Notes: generated by a model from the letters alone, not told the origin. DNA of 64,000 bases from Sphingobium sp. YR768 (GCF_900111125.1 NZ_FOGE01000018.1:1-64000), one strand, 5' to 3'; counted from the first letter of the stretch, positions 40,833 to 49,392 are shown. Numbers and translations are program-made.

Positions 40833-41864
40833 TCAATAATCGGCTTGAGGCCAGCCGTCAGCCCCCCAGCGTACCGGCGCGATGCGCAGGGTGGGGGCGC
40901 CGTTCGCCTGTTTGTCATAGGCGTGGTAGACGACATAGTCTTTGCCGTCCTTATCGTGGAGCCAGCCGGCATGGCCGGGGCCACGGAAGCGCTGCTGTTC
41001 CTGAAGGTCGGCGCGCAGGAAGATGGTGCCGCCGCCTTCCATCAGCGGGCTGCCATCCTTGCCCAGATAGGGGCCGGTGATCGCCTTCGACCGGCCCATG
41101 ACGGTGTAATAGCTACTGTTCACGCCCTTACAGCAATAATCATAGCTGACCATCAGCCAGTAATAGCCGCCATGGTCGACGATGAACGGCGCCTCGACCG
41201 GGGCCGGGCCGCCAGCCGGGGCCGGGCGGCGGGCGATAGAGAAGGGCTTGGCCTGCGGGTCCTTGGGCTTGCCGGTCTTCGGGTCCAGTTCGAACAGCTT
41301 GATGCCGGTCCAGAAACTGCCCAGCGTCAGCCAGTGGCGGCCATCCCGGTCGATGATGAAATTGGGGTCGATGGCGTTATAGTCGTCGTCCTTCGTGGAC
41401 AGGACGACGAGGCCTTCGTCGCGCCAGCCATAATTTTTCGCCTTGGGGTCCAGCGTCGGGCTGGTGGCGAGGCCGATGGCGGAGCGGTTGGAGCCGAAGG
41501 TCGAGACGGAATAGTAAAGCCGATAGCGGCCGTTCACATAGCTGATGTCGGGCGCCCACATGCCGTCGCTGCCGGGGATCGCCTGCTTCGCCCAGTCGGG
41601 CAGCGCGGTGAAGATCGGATCGCCCGCCGTCCAGCGAATGAGGTCGGGCGAACTGCGCGTTTCGATCAGCCGCTTGCCATGGCCGGTGCTGAAGACGTGA
41701 TAGATATCGCCTTCGCGGGCGATGACCGGATCATGGGTCGGGACGAGATCGCCGGTCAACTGGCTGTTGAGCGTGGCCGGGGCAGACGATGGCTGCGCGA
41801 TGGCGGGAAGGGCGGCTGTGAACAGGGCAATGCCGGTCAACGCAGAGATGATCTGTCGGGCCAT
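40833..41864 (-). CDS. endo-1,5-alpha-L-arabinanase-like GH43
   Basis: 343 residues with a signal peptide (IISALTGIALFTAALPAIA). The three GH43 acidic residues are visible: Asp45 (THDPVI), Asp166 (NAIDPNFI) and Glu224 (VEAPFIV), with WAPDISYVNGRYRLYYSVS as in endo-arabinanases. It cleaves the arabinan backbone outside the cytoplasm. GGAGAG precedes ATG 41864. It is the fourth gene of a run reading from araD1; a palindromic element separates it from the GH51 gene. Confidence 0.88.
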   Translation of the reverse strand: MARQIISALTGIALFTAALPAIAQPSSAPATLNSQLTGDLVPTHDPVIAREGDIYHVFSTGHGKRLIETRSSPDLIRWTAGDPIFTALPDWAKQAIPGSDGMWAPDISYVNGRYRLYYSVSTFGSNRSAIGLATSPTLDPKAKNYGWRDEGLVVLSTKDDDYNAIDPNFIIDRDGRHWLTLGSFWTGIKLFELDPKTGKPKDPQAKPFSIARRPAPAGGPAPVEAPFIVDHGGYYWLMVSYDYCCKGVNSSYYTVMGRSKAITGPYLGKDGSPLMEGGGTIFLRADLQEQQRFRGPGHAGWLHDKDGKDYVVYHAYDKQANGAPTLRIAPVRWGADGWPQADY

Positions 41865-41889
41865 TGTGACCTCTCCATATATAAATGCC

Positions 41890-41955
41890 GTGCTCCTGCG
41901 AAAGCAGGAGCCCAGTATCGACGTCTCAACTGGGTTCCTGCTTTCGCAGGAGCAC
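41890..41955. repeat. CTCCTGCGAAAGCAGGAG element, copy 2
   Basis: 66 bp, GTGCTCCTGCGAAAGCAGGAG to CTTTCGCAGGAGCAC with an inner CCCAGT/ACTGGG arm. It lies inside the arabinose operon between the GH51 and GH43 genes. Confidence 0.88.
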
Positions 41956-42011
41956 TTGCTGACGAGGGATGGAGCGGGCGGTAATTCCACCCACCGCCCG
42001 CTCCAAACAGG

Positions 42012-43580
42012 TTATTGCAGTTCGAGTACGACCACCGACTTGGCCGGCAGCGTGACGGTCAGCGTGCCGCCGCTGACCTGCGCGCCGGTGAAGGCGACAG
42101 GCTTGACGGTTTCGGGCGCGTCGAAGCTGTTGAGGGAATTGATCGCCGGTGCAGTCAGGATGCGGCCGGTGACGGTCGCGGCGTTCAGGCCGTCCAGCTT
42201 TACCGTGACGGTGTTGGACTGGTTCGGGTCCAGGTTGGACAGGCCGACATGGACCTTGCCATCCTTGCCCTTCACCGCCGATCCGCTGACGGCCGGCATG
42301 GTGAACTGATCCTTGGCATACCAGGGCGACTGGATGTCGATCGGCAGCACCGTCGCATCCTGCCAGGGCTTGTACATTTCGAAGACATGATAGGTGGGCG
42401 TCAGCACCATCTTCTTGCCGTCGGTCAGGATCATCGCCTGAAGCACGTTCACCATCTGCGCGATCGCGGTCATGCGGACGCGGTCGGCATGTTTGGCGAA
42501 GATGTCGAGATGGATGGAGGCGACCAGCGCGTCGCGCAACGTGTTCTGCTGGCGAAGGAAGCCCGGATGCGTGCCCGGATCCTGCGCATACCAGGTGCCC
42601 CATTCGTCGACCGCCAGGAACACCCGCTTGGCCGGATCATATTTGTCCATGATCGCGCTATGCTTGGTGATCAGTTCGTCCATATGGACAGCGCCGGACA
42701 GGATGTTGGCCCAGCCGGACTCGTCGAAATTGGACGGATCGCCGATCGGCGGGAACTGGCTGTTGAGCAGCGTATAATAATGGAGCGAAACGCCGTCGAG
42801 TTGCGGACCCGCGACCCGCATCATGGTTTCGGTCCAGTTATAATCGTCGACATTCGCGCCGGCCGCGATCTTCATGATCTTGGTGCCGCGCGGCGCTTTG
42901 ACGAAGGTGGCGTAGCGACGGGTTTCGTCCGCCGCGAATTCGGGGCGCATATTGCCGCCGCAGCCCCACAGCTCGTTGCCGACGCCGAAATAGGGGACGG
43001 CCCAGGGTTCCTTATGGCCGTTCTTGGCGCGCAAGTCCGCCAGCGTGCCGGCGGGCGAGGTCATATATTCGACCCATTCCGCCATTTCCTGCGGCGTGCC
43101 GTTGCCGACATTGCCGGCGATGTAGGCTTCCGCTCCGACCTGCCGCAGCAGTTCGAAAAATTCGTGGGTGCCAACGCTGTTGGGTTCGGTCACGCCGCCC
43201 CAATGGGTGTTGATCTTGACCGGGCGGTTCTTTTGCGGGCCGATGCCTTCGCGCCAATGATATTCGTCCGCGAAGCAGCCGCCGGGCCAGCGGATGACCG
43301 GCACGGACAGATTCTTCAGCGCCGCGATCACATCGTTGCGGAAGCCGTTGGTGTTGGGGATCGACTTGTCGTTGCCGACATAGAGGCCGCCATAAATGCC
43401 ATTGCCCAGATGCTCGGCAAATTGGGTGAAGACGCGCTTGTCATAGACCGCGCCGGGCTTGTCGGCGTGGATGGTGGCGCTGGTCGGCTTGCCGGCGGTG
43501 TCGGCCTGAGCCGGCTGCCAGGCCAGAGCGCTGGCGCAGAGCAGCAACGCAGTGGCGGTGCGGCGCAAGGTTTTTGTCAT
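42012..43580 (-). CDS. alpha-N-arabinofuranosidase GH51
   Basis: 522 residues with a signal peptide ending in QPAQA. The GH51 (beta/alpha)8 barrel shows FTQFAEHLGNGIYGGLYVG, PVIRWPGGCFADEYHW, acid/base Glu203 in GVGNELWGCG and nucleophile Glu326 in LAVDEWGTWY. The C-terminal beta domain ends TLPAKSVVVLELQ. It releases terminal arabinofuranose. Most GH51 enzymes are cytosolic, so a signal peptide is notable. GAGAGG precedes ATG 43580. Confidence 0.95.
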   Translation of the reverse strand: MTKTLRRTATALLLCASALAWQPAQADTAGKPTSATIHADKPGAVYDKRVFTQFAEHLGNGIYGGLYVGNDKSIPNTNGFRNDVIAALKNLSVPVIRWPGGCFADEYHWREGIGPQKNRPVKINTHWGGVTEPNSVGTHEFFELLRQVGAEAYIAGNVGNGTPQEMAEWVEYMTSPAGTLADLRAKNGHKEPWAVPYFGVGNELWGCGGNMRPEFAADETRRYATFVKAPRGTKIMKIAAGANVDDYNWTETMMRVAGPQLDGVSLHYYTLLNSQFPPIGDPSNFDESGWANILSGAVHMDELITKHSAIMDKYDPAKRVFLAVDEWGTWYAQDPGTHPGFLRQQNTLRDALVASIHLDIFAKHADRVRMTAIAQMVNVLQAMILTDGKKMVLTPTYHVFEMYKPWQDATVLPIDIQSPWYAKDQFTMPAVSGSAVKGKDGKVHVGLSNLDPNQSNTVTVKLDGLNAATVTGRILTAPAINSLNSFDAPETVKPVAFTGAQVSGGTLTVTLPAKSVVVLELQ

Positions 43581-43627
43581 GTCCGTCCTCTCCCTGTGGA
43601 TAAAATTGTGAATGAATATTGGATAAG

Positions 43628-44554
43628 TCAGTCGTGAAAGGCGTCCGTCGTCTCTCGCGTGCCGCGCAGGAAGGCGTCGGCGACCAGCCGCAGCGGGCTG
43701 GTGTCGACATCCGATCGGCCGCCCCGGATCAGCGTGGCGAAACGGGCATAAAGGCCGGCATATTCGACATCCTCGCCATGTTCCGTGCCGCTGGGCAGGG
43801 TCAGCACCGCGCCGCCATGGCTGAGTTTGAGCGTCCCCGCGTCGGTTTCGACGACGATGTCCCAGCTTTGCGGGCCGGTCTGGCGCCAGTCGAGGTCCAT
43901 GTGGATCGGTGCGCCCGCCGTATCGCGAAAGGCGATGTCGGCGGCGATCGGCGCGGCGCGGTTTTCCGGCAGCACCAAAGTCGCGTCCTTCAGGAAGAAG
44001 GGACGCGGCAATATATGGGTGACGATCGACAGGGCGTTGATGCCCGGATCGAACACGCCAAGGCCGCCCGGCTGCCAGATCCATGCCTGACCCGGATGCC
44101 AGACGCGCACGTCTTCCCGCCAGATGATCGACACTTTGTCGATCCGCCGCTCGGCCAGCCAGGCGCGTGCCGGGGCGACCCCGGCGGCGAAGCGGCTGTG
44201 CCAGGCGGCGAACAGGCTGACGCCGACCTTATCGGCCTGCGCCTTGAGCGCTTCCACCTCCGCCAAAGTCGCGCCGGGCGGCTTTTCGAGGAAGAGGTGA
44301 ACGCCCTTCTTCAACGCCTGCGCCGCCAGATCATAGCGGACCTGCGGCGGGGTGCAGAGCGCGATCGCATCCACCGCCGGCCCTTCGGCGAGCAGCGCGT
44401 CCAGACTGGCATGGTGCGGCACGCCGTCCAGACCCGCATCATGCGGGCTGACGGTCGCCGCCAGGCTGAAGGCGCTGTTGCCCCGGATCGCCGGCACATG
44501 CTGATCGCGCGCGATCTTGCCTATGCCGACGATCGCGATACGGATCGGGTCCAT
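43628..44554 (-). CDS. Gfo/Idh/MocA sugar 1-dehydrogenase (arabinose/galactose type)
   Basis: 308 residues. The Rossmann motif is IAIVGIGKIARDQHVPAI at the N-terminus, with the EKPPG motif (FLEKPPGATL, about 90-99) and the substrate domain segment WQPGGLGVFDPGINAL. It matches the D-galactose/L-arabinose 1-dehydrogenase branch of the family. In this locus it most likely oxidises L-arabinose to L-arabino-lactone in the cytoplasm, the first step of the non-phosphorylative route. It starts 5 bases after araD1. Confidence 0.88.
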   Translation of the reverse strand: MDPIRIAIVGIGKIARDQHVPAIRGNSAFSLAATVSPHDAGLDGVPHHASLDALLAEGPAVDAIALCTPPQVRYDLAAQALKKGVHLFLEKPPGATLAEVEALKAQADKVGVSLFAAWHSRFAAGVAPARAWLAERRIDKVSIIWREDVRVWHPGQAWIWQPGGLGVFDPGINALSIVTHILPRPFFLKDATLVLPENRAAPIAADIAFRDTAGAPIHMDLDWRQTGPQSWDIVVETDAGTLKLSHGGAVLTLPSGTEHGEDVEYAGLYARFATLIRGGRSDVDTSPLRLVADAFLRGTRETTDAFHD

Positions 44555-44559
44555 GGAAA

Positions 44560-45552
44560 TCAGAGCGCCTGAACGGTGACCTGAACGGGAGCGGCGCGCT
44601 TCAATGCATTGCGGACCGGCAGGGTGAAGGGCGCGGCGATGATTTCGAACACATCGCCTTCCTGGCAGGCGATGCCGTCGCTGAACGACAGGGTGGCGGT
44701 GCCGAAGAAGTGGACATGCACGTCGCCCGCGCGGCGGAACAGATCATATTTGAAATGATGATGTTCCAGATTGGCGAAGCTGTGCGACATATTGCCTTCG
44801 CCCGACAGGAAGGGCTTTTCCCAGATCACTTCGCCGTCGCGCAGGATACGGCTGGCGCCTTCGATATGCTCGGGCGGGGTGCCGACCAGCAGTTCCGGGC
44901 CGAGCGCGGCCTGACGCAGCTTGCTGTGGGCGAGCCACAGATAATTGTGGCGCTCGGTCACATGGTCGCTGAACTCGTTGGCGAGCGCGAGGCCGAGGCG
45001 ATAGGGGGTGCCGTCTTCGCCGATCAGATAGATGCCGGCCAGCTCCGGCTCCTCGCCGCCATCCTTGGCGAAGGCGGGCATGACGAGCGGATCGGTCGGG
45101 CCGACCAGCTGCGAGCCGTCGCCCTTGTAGAACCATTCGGGCTGCTGGCCGGTTTCGCCAGCGGCAGGCTTGCCGCCTTCCAGACCTTCCAGGAACATGC
45201 GCATCGAATCCGTCAGCTTTTCAGCGGCGGCGGCTTCGCGGTGCATCTTGTCGCGACCTTCGGCCGAGCCGAGATGCGTCAGGCCGGTGCCGGTGAGCTG
45301 GACATGGGCGCCATCTTCATGATCGATCGGCGCGAGCAGGCGGTTCGCCTCGAATTCGGCGGCGATATCGACGGCATCGCCCTTGCCGGCGGCGTCTACG
45401 GCCGCGGACAGGCTGATCTTCTGCGCGATCGCGTGCAGCGCCAGAGCGCGGATGGTGGTGAAGCCCGGCACGAAATGGGCGGCATCGCCCTGCGCGGCGA
45501 TGACGGCCCGTTCGCCAGAGTCCGAACGATGCTGCAACAGGCGCAATGTCAT
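44560..45552 (-). CDS. araD1: AraD1/GguC-family enzyme (fumarylacetoacetase fold)
   Basis: 330 residues, the usual length of the AraD1 (GguC) family of the fumarylacetoacetate hydrolase superfamily. Visible blocks are GTGLTHLGSAEGRDKMH, EWFYKGDGSQLVGP, RLGLALANEFSDHVTERHNYLWLAHSKLRQAALGPEL and HHFKYDLFRRAGDVHVHFFGTATLSFSDGI. AraD1 proteins act on 2-keto-3-deoxy-L-pentonate in non-phosphorylative L-arabinose metabolism. The reaction in this organism is inferred. It is first in a run of five genes and divergent from the GntR gene. Confidence 0.85.
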   Translation of the reverse strand: MTLRLLQHRSDSGERAVIAAQGDAAHFVPGFTTIRALALHAIAQKISLSAAVDAAGKGDAVDIAAEFEANRLLAPIDHEDGAHVQLTGTGLTHLGSAEGRDKMHREAAAAEKLTDSMRMFLEGLEGGKPAAGETGQQPEWFYKGDGSQLVGPTDPLVMPAFAKDGGEEPELAGIYLIGEDGTPYRLGLALANEFSDHVTERHNYLWLAHSKLRQAALGPELLVGTPPEHIEGASRILRDGEVIWEKPFLSGEGNMSHSFANLEHHHFKYDLFRRAGDVHVHFFGTATLSFSDGIACQEGDVFEIIAAPFTLPVRNALKRAAPVQVTVQAL

Positions 45553-45665
45553 GAAAATCTCTCCTCCCGCACGCCCGGCCGGGCGTCGTACACATCAAAA
45601 GCCGCTTCCCCGCGCGCCTAGAGAGCCGTTCCGGATGGAGCGGCGCGGCGACGGTGAATCTTCTA

Positions 45666-45680
45666 ATTACTCCGACATAT
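45666..45680. promoter_or_regulatory. CTCSGAC operator-like site between araD1 and gntR
   Basis: ATTACTCCGACATAT in the divergent region. A weaker relative (ATTGTAGCGACACAT) lies at 45710-45724, closer to the GntR start. The first agrees at 12 of 15 positions with the site at 39150-39164. Confidence 0.6.
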
Positions 45681-45754
45681 TACAGGATGGTGGTAATGGC
45701 AATGCTTCTATTGTAGCGACACATATGCCTTATTGGGGTGAGGCGAGAGGAGCG

Positions 45755-46522
45755 ATGATGGGAAAGGAAAATCCGTCTTTGCAGGATGGTGAGACGGACA
45801 AGGAGGGCAGCGCCAAGGCAGTTCGGGGTCCGGGCCGGCGGCTGCACGGCGCGATCGCGCACAAGCTGGGCATGGCGATCTTGTCGGGGCAATATCAGCC
45901 GGGCGACACGCTGTCGGGCGAGGTGGCCTTTGCCGAGGAGCTGGAAGTCTCCCGCAGCGCCTATCGCGAGGCGATCCAGGTGTTGACGGCCAAGGGGCTG
46001 GTGGAAAGCCGGCCCAAGGCGGGGACGCGCGTGTTGCCGCGCAATCGCTGGAATCTGCTCGACCCCGAAGTGCTGGCCTGGGCCTTTGCCGGGGAGCCGG
46101 ACGTGCAGTTCGTGCGCGACCTGTTCGAGTTGCGCGCCATCGTGGAGCCGGCGGCCGCGCGGCTGGCGGCGCAGCGGCGCGACAAGGACGACCTCAAGAT
46201 CATGAAGGACGCGCTGGCCGCGATGCGCCGCCATACGCTGGCGACCGAGGCGGGGCGGGCGGCGGACCGCGATTTCCACAATGCGATCCTGAACGCGACC
46301 CGCAACGACGCGCTGCTGGTGCTGACCGCCAGCATCGGCGCGGCGGTCAACTGGACGACGCAATATAAGCAGCGCGCCCGTGCCCTGCCGCGCAATCCGA
46401 TCCCCGACCATGTCCGCGTCTATGACGCGATCGCGGCGGGCGATCCGGTCGCGGCGGCCGAAGCGATGGGCGTGCTGGTCGATCTGGCGCTGGAGGATAC
46501 GGCCAGCGCGATGGGGAACTGA
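45755..46522 (+). CDS. FadR-subfamily GntR regulator of the arabinose locus
   Basis: 255 residues. The winged helix is at about 28-95: LHGAIAHKLGMAILSGQYQPGDTLSGE, VSRSAYREAIQVLTAKGLVESRPKAGTRVLP. The C-terminal FCD domain has FELRAIVEPAAARLAAQRR, the metal-binding DRDFHNAIL and the final histidine region NPIPDHVRVYDAI. FCD members bind small carboxylic acids, which fits a sugar-acid inducer such as arabonate. AGAGGAG precedes ATG 45755 (45758 is also possible). It is divergent from araD1 and probably represses the operon (inference). Confidence 0.9.
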   Translation: MMGKENPSLQDGETDKEGSAKAVRGPGRRLHGAIAHKLGMAILSGQYQPGDTLSGEVAFAEELEVSRSAYREAIQVLTAKGLVESRPKAGTRVLPRNRWNLLDPEVLAWAFAGEPDVQFVRDLFELRAIVEPAAARLAAQRRDKDDLKIMKDALAAMRRHTLATEAGRAADRDFHNAILNATRNDALLVLTASIGAAVNWTTQYKQRARALPRNPIPDHVRVYDAIAAGDPVAAAEAMGVLVDLALEDTASAMGN

Positions 46523-46560
46523 CGGGGCGAAACGGTTCCTGGCTGGCGTAGCGCATTTTG

Positions 46561-46613
46561 TTCACGCGGAGGCGCGGAGGGTCGCGCGCATCTGCTCCGC
46601 GTCTCCGCGTGAA
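46561..46613. repeat. short relative of the 68-bp palindrome
   Basis: TTCACGCGGAGGCGCGGAG at the left and CTCCGCGTCTCCGCGTGAA at the right. The outer arms are the same as in 28317-28384, but the centre differs. It lies 38 bases after the GntR stop. Confidence 0.8.
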
Positions 46614-46744
46614 TATGTTATGTGCCTCCGGCGCTAAACGACCATTTTTGGTCATTCGGTCGCGATGATGTGCATCTCTGAACCGGCCGCTCATTCGGAT
46701 GGCAAGTCGCAGGTCGAATGCCCCGTAGGGGGGGCAGTCGACCT

Positions 46745-47179
46745 TCAGCAATAGCCAGTGATTTTCAAACCGTTCTGCGTCTGCTCTAGCGGAAACTCTC
46801 CCACTCGGTTCAACGCTGCCTCGATTGCTGTGAAATTTTGCAAAGTTCCCGGCTGTGCAAGTCCGTCTTGGCCATGCGTCACTACAGCTGTAGGTATCAC
46901 CAACCACTCAATAGATCGAAGTTCGATTGGTCCAAACGCTGCCGTGTCGACCCACTCTGGCGGACCCCAGAAATCATTTAATCCGGGCCATCTCATGTAT
47001 CTTATTTCCGCGTCATCAGAGTCGACGAACTTGACCTCTACCAAACTCGCTTGCCAGCCTGAATCGTTAACCGCTGCGAATAGCTTGCGCCATTTTGTAT
47101 CCGACATAAGCGCATGGCTGAACCGCTCGCGAGTAAACCGGCTTAGCCGGTCTAAATCCTGACGGGTGTGAATGCTCAT
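46745..47179 (-). CDS. hypothetical protein (orphan, AT-rich)
   Basis: 144 residues, soluble, no signal peptide. Segments such as ALMSDTKWRKLFAAV and DAEIRYMRWPGLNDFWGPPEWVDTAAFGPIELRSIEWLVIP look like a conserved small family, possibly DUF6678, but I cannot confirm this. Base composition is more AT-rich than its neighbours. It stands between two palindromic repeats (46561 and 47309) and has no operon partner. ATG 47179 is chosen over 47251. Confidence 0.55.
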   Translation of the reverse strand: MSIHTRQDLDRLSRFTRERFSHALMSDTKWRKLFAAVNDSGWQASLVEVKFVDSDDAEIRYMRWPGLNDFWGPPEWVDTAAFGPIELRSIEWLVIPTAVVTHGQDGLAQPGTLQNFTAIEAALNRVGEFPLEQTQNGLKITGYC

Positions 47180-47308
47180 ATATTGGTCTTGCGCTAACCT
47201 GCGAACGTTCGCAACCGGTCGATCGTTGCCGAATGATGTTTGATTACGCAACGTCAGCTATCGCCGATCACCTCTCCAAAACCTGACCGACTGAAATCCA
47301 CCCTTGTC

Positions 47309-47421
47309 CGTCATTCCCGCGACCCGAAGGGCGGCCGCAGGCCAACGCGGGAACCCCATCTCCTAAGCTGTCAACCAAGGGAAAAGCCGAGAGATGGATC
47401 CCCGCCTGCGCGGGGATGACG
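47309..47421. repeat. CGTCATTCCCG...CGGGGATGACG element, intergenic copy
   Basis: 113 bp. Its reverse complement aligns with the in-gene copy at 14748-14837 at both ends and through CGGGGATCCATCTCTCG. The inner arms (GCGGCCGC...CCGAAGGGC hairpin) differ. Confidence 0.85.
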
Positions 47422-47477
47422 GTTTGGAAAGGGGGGGCGTGCGCATTCTCTTTCCACCCATATCCGCCATCGGGGCT

Positions 47478-47831
47478 CTATGCGGGCGATGGCGCATCCC
47501 TGTCGCCGTAGACAAAGGCGGTCAGGCCGGAGCGCAACGTCACTTCGCGCCGGACATAGTCGACCTCATAGGCATCCGCGCTGGCGATATCCTGTGGCGT
47601 CAGGCGGAAGAGCAAGCCTTCGACCGCGTCGGCGGGATCGTCGCTCGGCTCCACCATCGGGTGCCAGCGCGTGCCGCTCCTGGCGATGACATCGGGATCG
47701 GTGATTTCGATCATGCGCTGGCGAAAGCCGGGGATCGCATCCGCTATGCCCTCCACCGGGCGGCCGAACAGGGCGATCTGCACTTCGCGCTGGCGCAGCG
47801 TGCCATAGGAAAAGAGCAGGATGTCGGCCAT
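47478..47831 (-). CDS. gamma-glutamylcyclotransferase-like protein (AIG2/GGCT fold)
   Basis: 117 residues. The opening MADILLFSYGTLRQREVQIALFGR is the family's YGTLR motif, which binds the gamma-glutamyl group. DAVEGLLFRLTPQDIASADAYEVDYVRREVTL has the usual Glu/Tyr core. Members act on gamma-glutamyl amines or peptides in the cytoplasm; the substrate here is unknown. A terminator lies just upstream. Confidence 0.88.
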   Translation of the reverse strand: MADILLFSYGTLRQREVQIALFGRPVEGIADAIPGFRQRMIEITDPDVIARSGTRWHPMVEPSDDPADAVEGLLFRLTPQDIASADAYEVDYVRREVTLRSGLTAFVYGDRDAPSPA

Positions 47832-47894
47832 GGCGGCGTCCTTATGCGCGTGGGGTGTCGGCGCGATAGGCCGATGCCGGGGGGGCCGCAAAGC

Positions 47895-47937
47895 AAAAAG
47901 GGCCGGAGCGGCATGTCCGCTCCGGCCCTTTTTTGTT
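47895..47937 (-). terminator. bidirectional-looking terminator after the sugar permease
   Basis: GGGCCGGAGCGG pairs with CCGCTCCGGCCC around a short loop. On the minus strand it is followed by TTTTTGC, about 25 bases after the permease stop. On the plus strand it ends in TTTTTTG. Confidence 0.85.
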
Positions 47938-47959
47938 GTGAGGGGCTTTCGCCCGCCCC

Positions 47960-49267
47960 TTATGCCGCGATCTTCTGATCCGGCAGGGCGTGGGTGGTCT
48001 TCGATCCCCATAGGGCATAGAAGAGGACGTAAAGTTCGCAGGCGGCGGTCAGCAGGAAGCTGGTCTGAAGACCATAATGGTCCGCCAGATAGCCCTGCAC
48101 CACCACCAGCGCGCCACCGGCGATCGCCATGATCAGCAGGCCCGAACCTTCCTCGGTCAGCGGGCCGAGGCCCTTGATGCCGAGGGTGAAGATGGTCGGG
48201 AACATGATCGAGTGGAACAGGCCGACCAGGATCAGCGACCACATGGCGACCGGGCCGGTGGTGAAGACGGTGACCATCATCACGATGAAGGCGCCGATCG
48301 AGAAGGCGGCGAGGACATGGCCCGCATCGAACTTCTGCATGATCGCTGAACCGGCAAAGCGACCGACCATCATGCCGCCCCACAGCAGCGAGAGATAGTT
48401 GCCGGCCTGCTCATGCGTCAGGTTGGCAATGTCGGGCTGGCTGGTGAAGTTGACGAACAGGTTGGCGACGCCGATTTCCGCGATCAGATAGATGAAGATC
48501 GCCGGGATGCCGAACACCAGATTGCGGTGATTCCAGAGCGAATATTTCTTGCGCTCTTCCTTGTTGTGGCGCTGGGTCGCGTTGCCCATGGCAGGTAGAG
48601 GGAAGCGGGCAATGATGATTGCCAGCACCGCCAGAATGACGGCGACGATCACATAGGGCAGCACCACCGACTGGGCATCCGCCAGACGTTCGGCCTGCGT
48701 CAGGACGACTTCGCCCTGTGCAGTGCCGCCCTTCGACCGGCCCAGAATCAGATAGGCACCGAACAGCGGCGCCAGCATGGTGCCGGCCGAGTTCATCGCC
48801 TGAACGAGATTAAGGCGCGAAGACGCGGTTTCGGGCTTGCCGACGATCGCGACATAGGGGTTTGCCGCAACCTGGAGCAGGGTGATGCCGCTGGCGATCA
48901 CGAACAGCATGACAAGGGTCACGCCATAGGAGGGAATCGATGCCGCGACCGTCATGCCCAGCGCGCCGGCGGCCATGATCAGCAGGCCGATCACCATCGA
49001 CTTCTGATAACCGACTCGTTCGATCAGCTTGGCCGACGGTATCGATGCGAAGAAATAGGCGATGAACCAGACCGATTCGATCAGGGTCGTCTGGGTATAG
49101 CTCAACTCGAACACGCTGCGCAGGTGGGGCAGCAGCGTATTGTTGATGACGGTGATGAAGCCCCACATGAAGAAGAGGCTGGCAAGTAGCGCGAGGGCAG
49201 GGCCGTAGCGTGTGCCGGGGTTATGCGGTGCGACAGGCGCAGCGCCAGACGAGATCGGTCCTGCCAT
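47960..49267 (-). CDS. FucP-type MFS sugar permease
   Basis: 435 residues with about 12 membrane helices. The family block SLFFMWGFITVINNTLLPHLRSVFELSYTQTTLIESVWFIAYFFASIPSAKLIERVGYQKSM is clear, as is LLQVAANPYVAIVGKPETASSRLNLVQAMNSAGT, both hallmarks of FucP/GluP sugar:H+ symporters. In this locus it probably brings L-arabinose into the cytoplasm. It is divergent from galM, and a CTCSGAC site lies between them. Confidence 0.92.
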   Translation of the reverse strand: MAGPISSGAAPVAPHNPGTRYGPALALLASLFFMWGFITVINNTLLPHLRSVFELSYTQTTLIESVWFIAYFFASIPSAKLIERVGYQKSMVIGLLIMAAGALGMTVAASIPSYGVTLVMLFVIASGITLLQVAANPYVAIVGKPETASSRLNLVQAMNSAGTMLAPLFGAYLILGRSKGGTAQGEVVLTQAERLADAQSVVLPYVIVAVILAVLAIIIARFPLPAMGNATQRHNKEERKKYSLWNHRNLVFGIPAIFIYLIAEIGVANLFVNFTSQPDIANLTHEQAGNYLSLLWGGMMVGRFAGSAIMQKFDAGHVLAAFSIGAFIVMMVTVFTTGPVAMWSLILVGLFHSIMFPTIFTLGIKGLGPLTEEGSGLLIMAIAGGALVVVQGYLADHYGLQTSFLLTAACELYVLFYALWGSKTTHALPDQKIAA

Positions 49268-49328
49268 TCATCCTTCTCCAAGTGCAGTTCCAGCGGCGGA
49301 CGTCCCGAACAAGGGTTGCGCCCGCAGA

Positions 49329-49343
49329 ATTTGTCGGAGTATA
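49329..49343. promoter_or_regulatory. CTCSGAC operator-like site between permease and epimerase
   Basis: ATTTGTCGGAGTATA on the plus strand, that is TATACTCCGACAAAT on the minus strand. It shares CTCCGACAAAT exactly with the site at 39166-39180. It lies about 60 bases from each start codon. Confidence 0.6.
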
Positions 49344-49392
49344 TCCCCCGTAACCGCCCGTCAATGGGCGCGCGTTTTACGGGAGGAAGTCC

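Noticed and set aside
42012..44084. 690-codon reading of the GH51 gene from 44084
   Set aside because: The first 168 codons overlap the sugar dehydrogenase gene in another frame. The signal peptide and ribosome site place the start at 43580.
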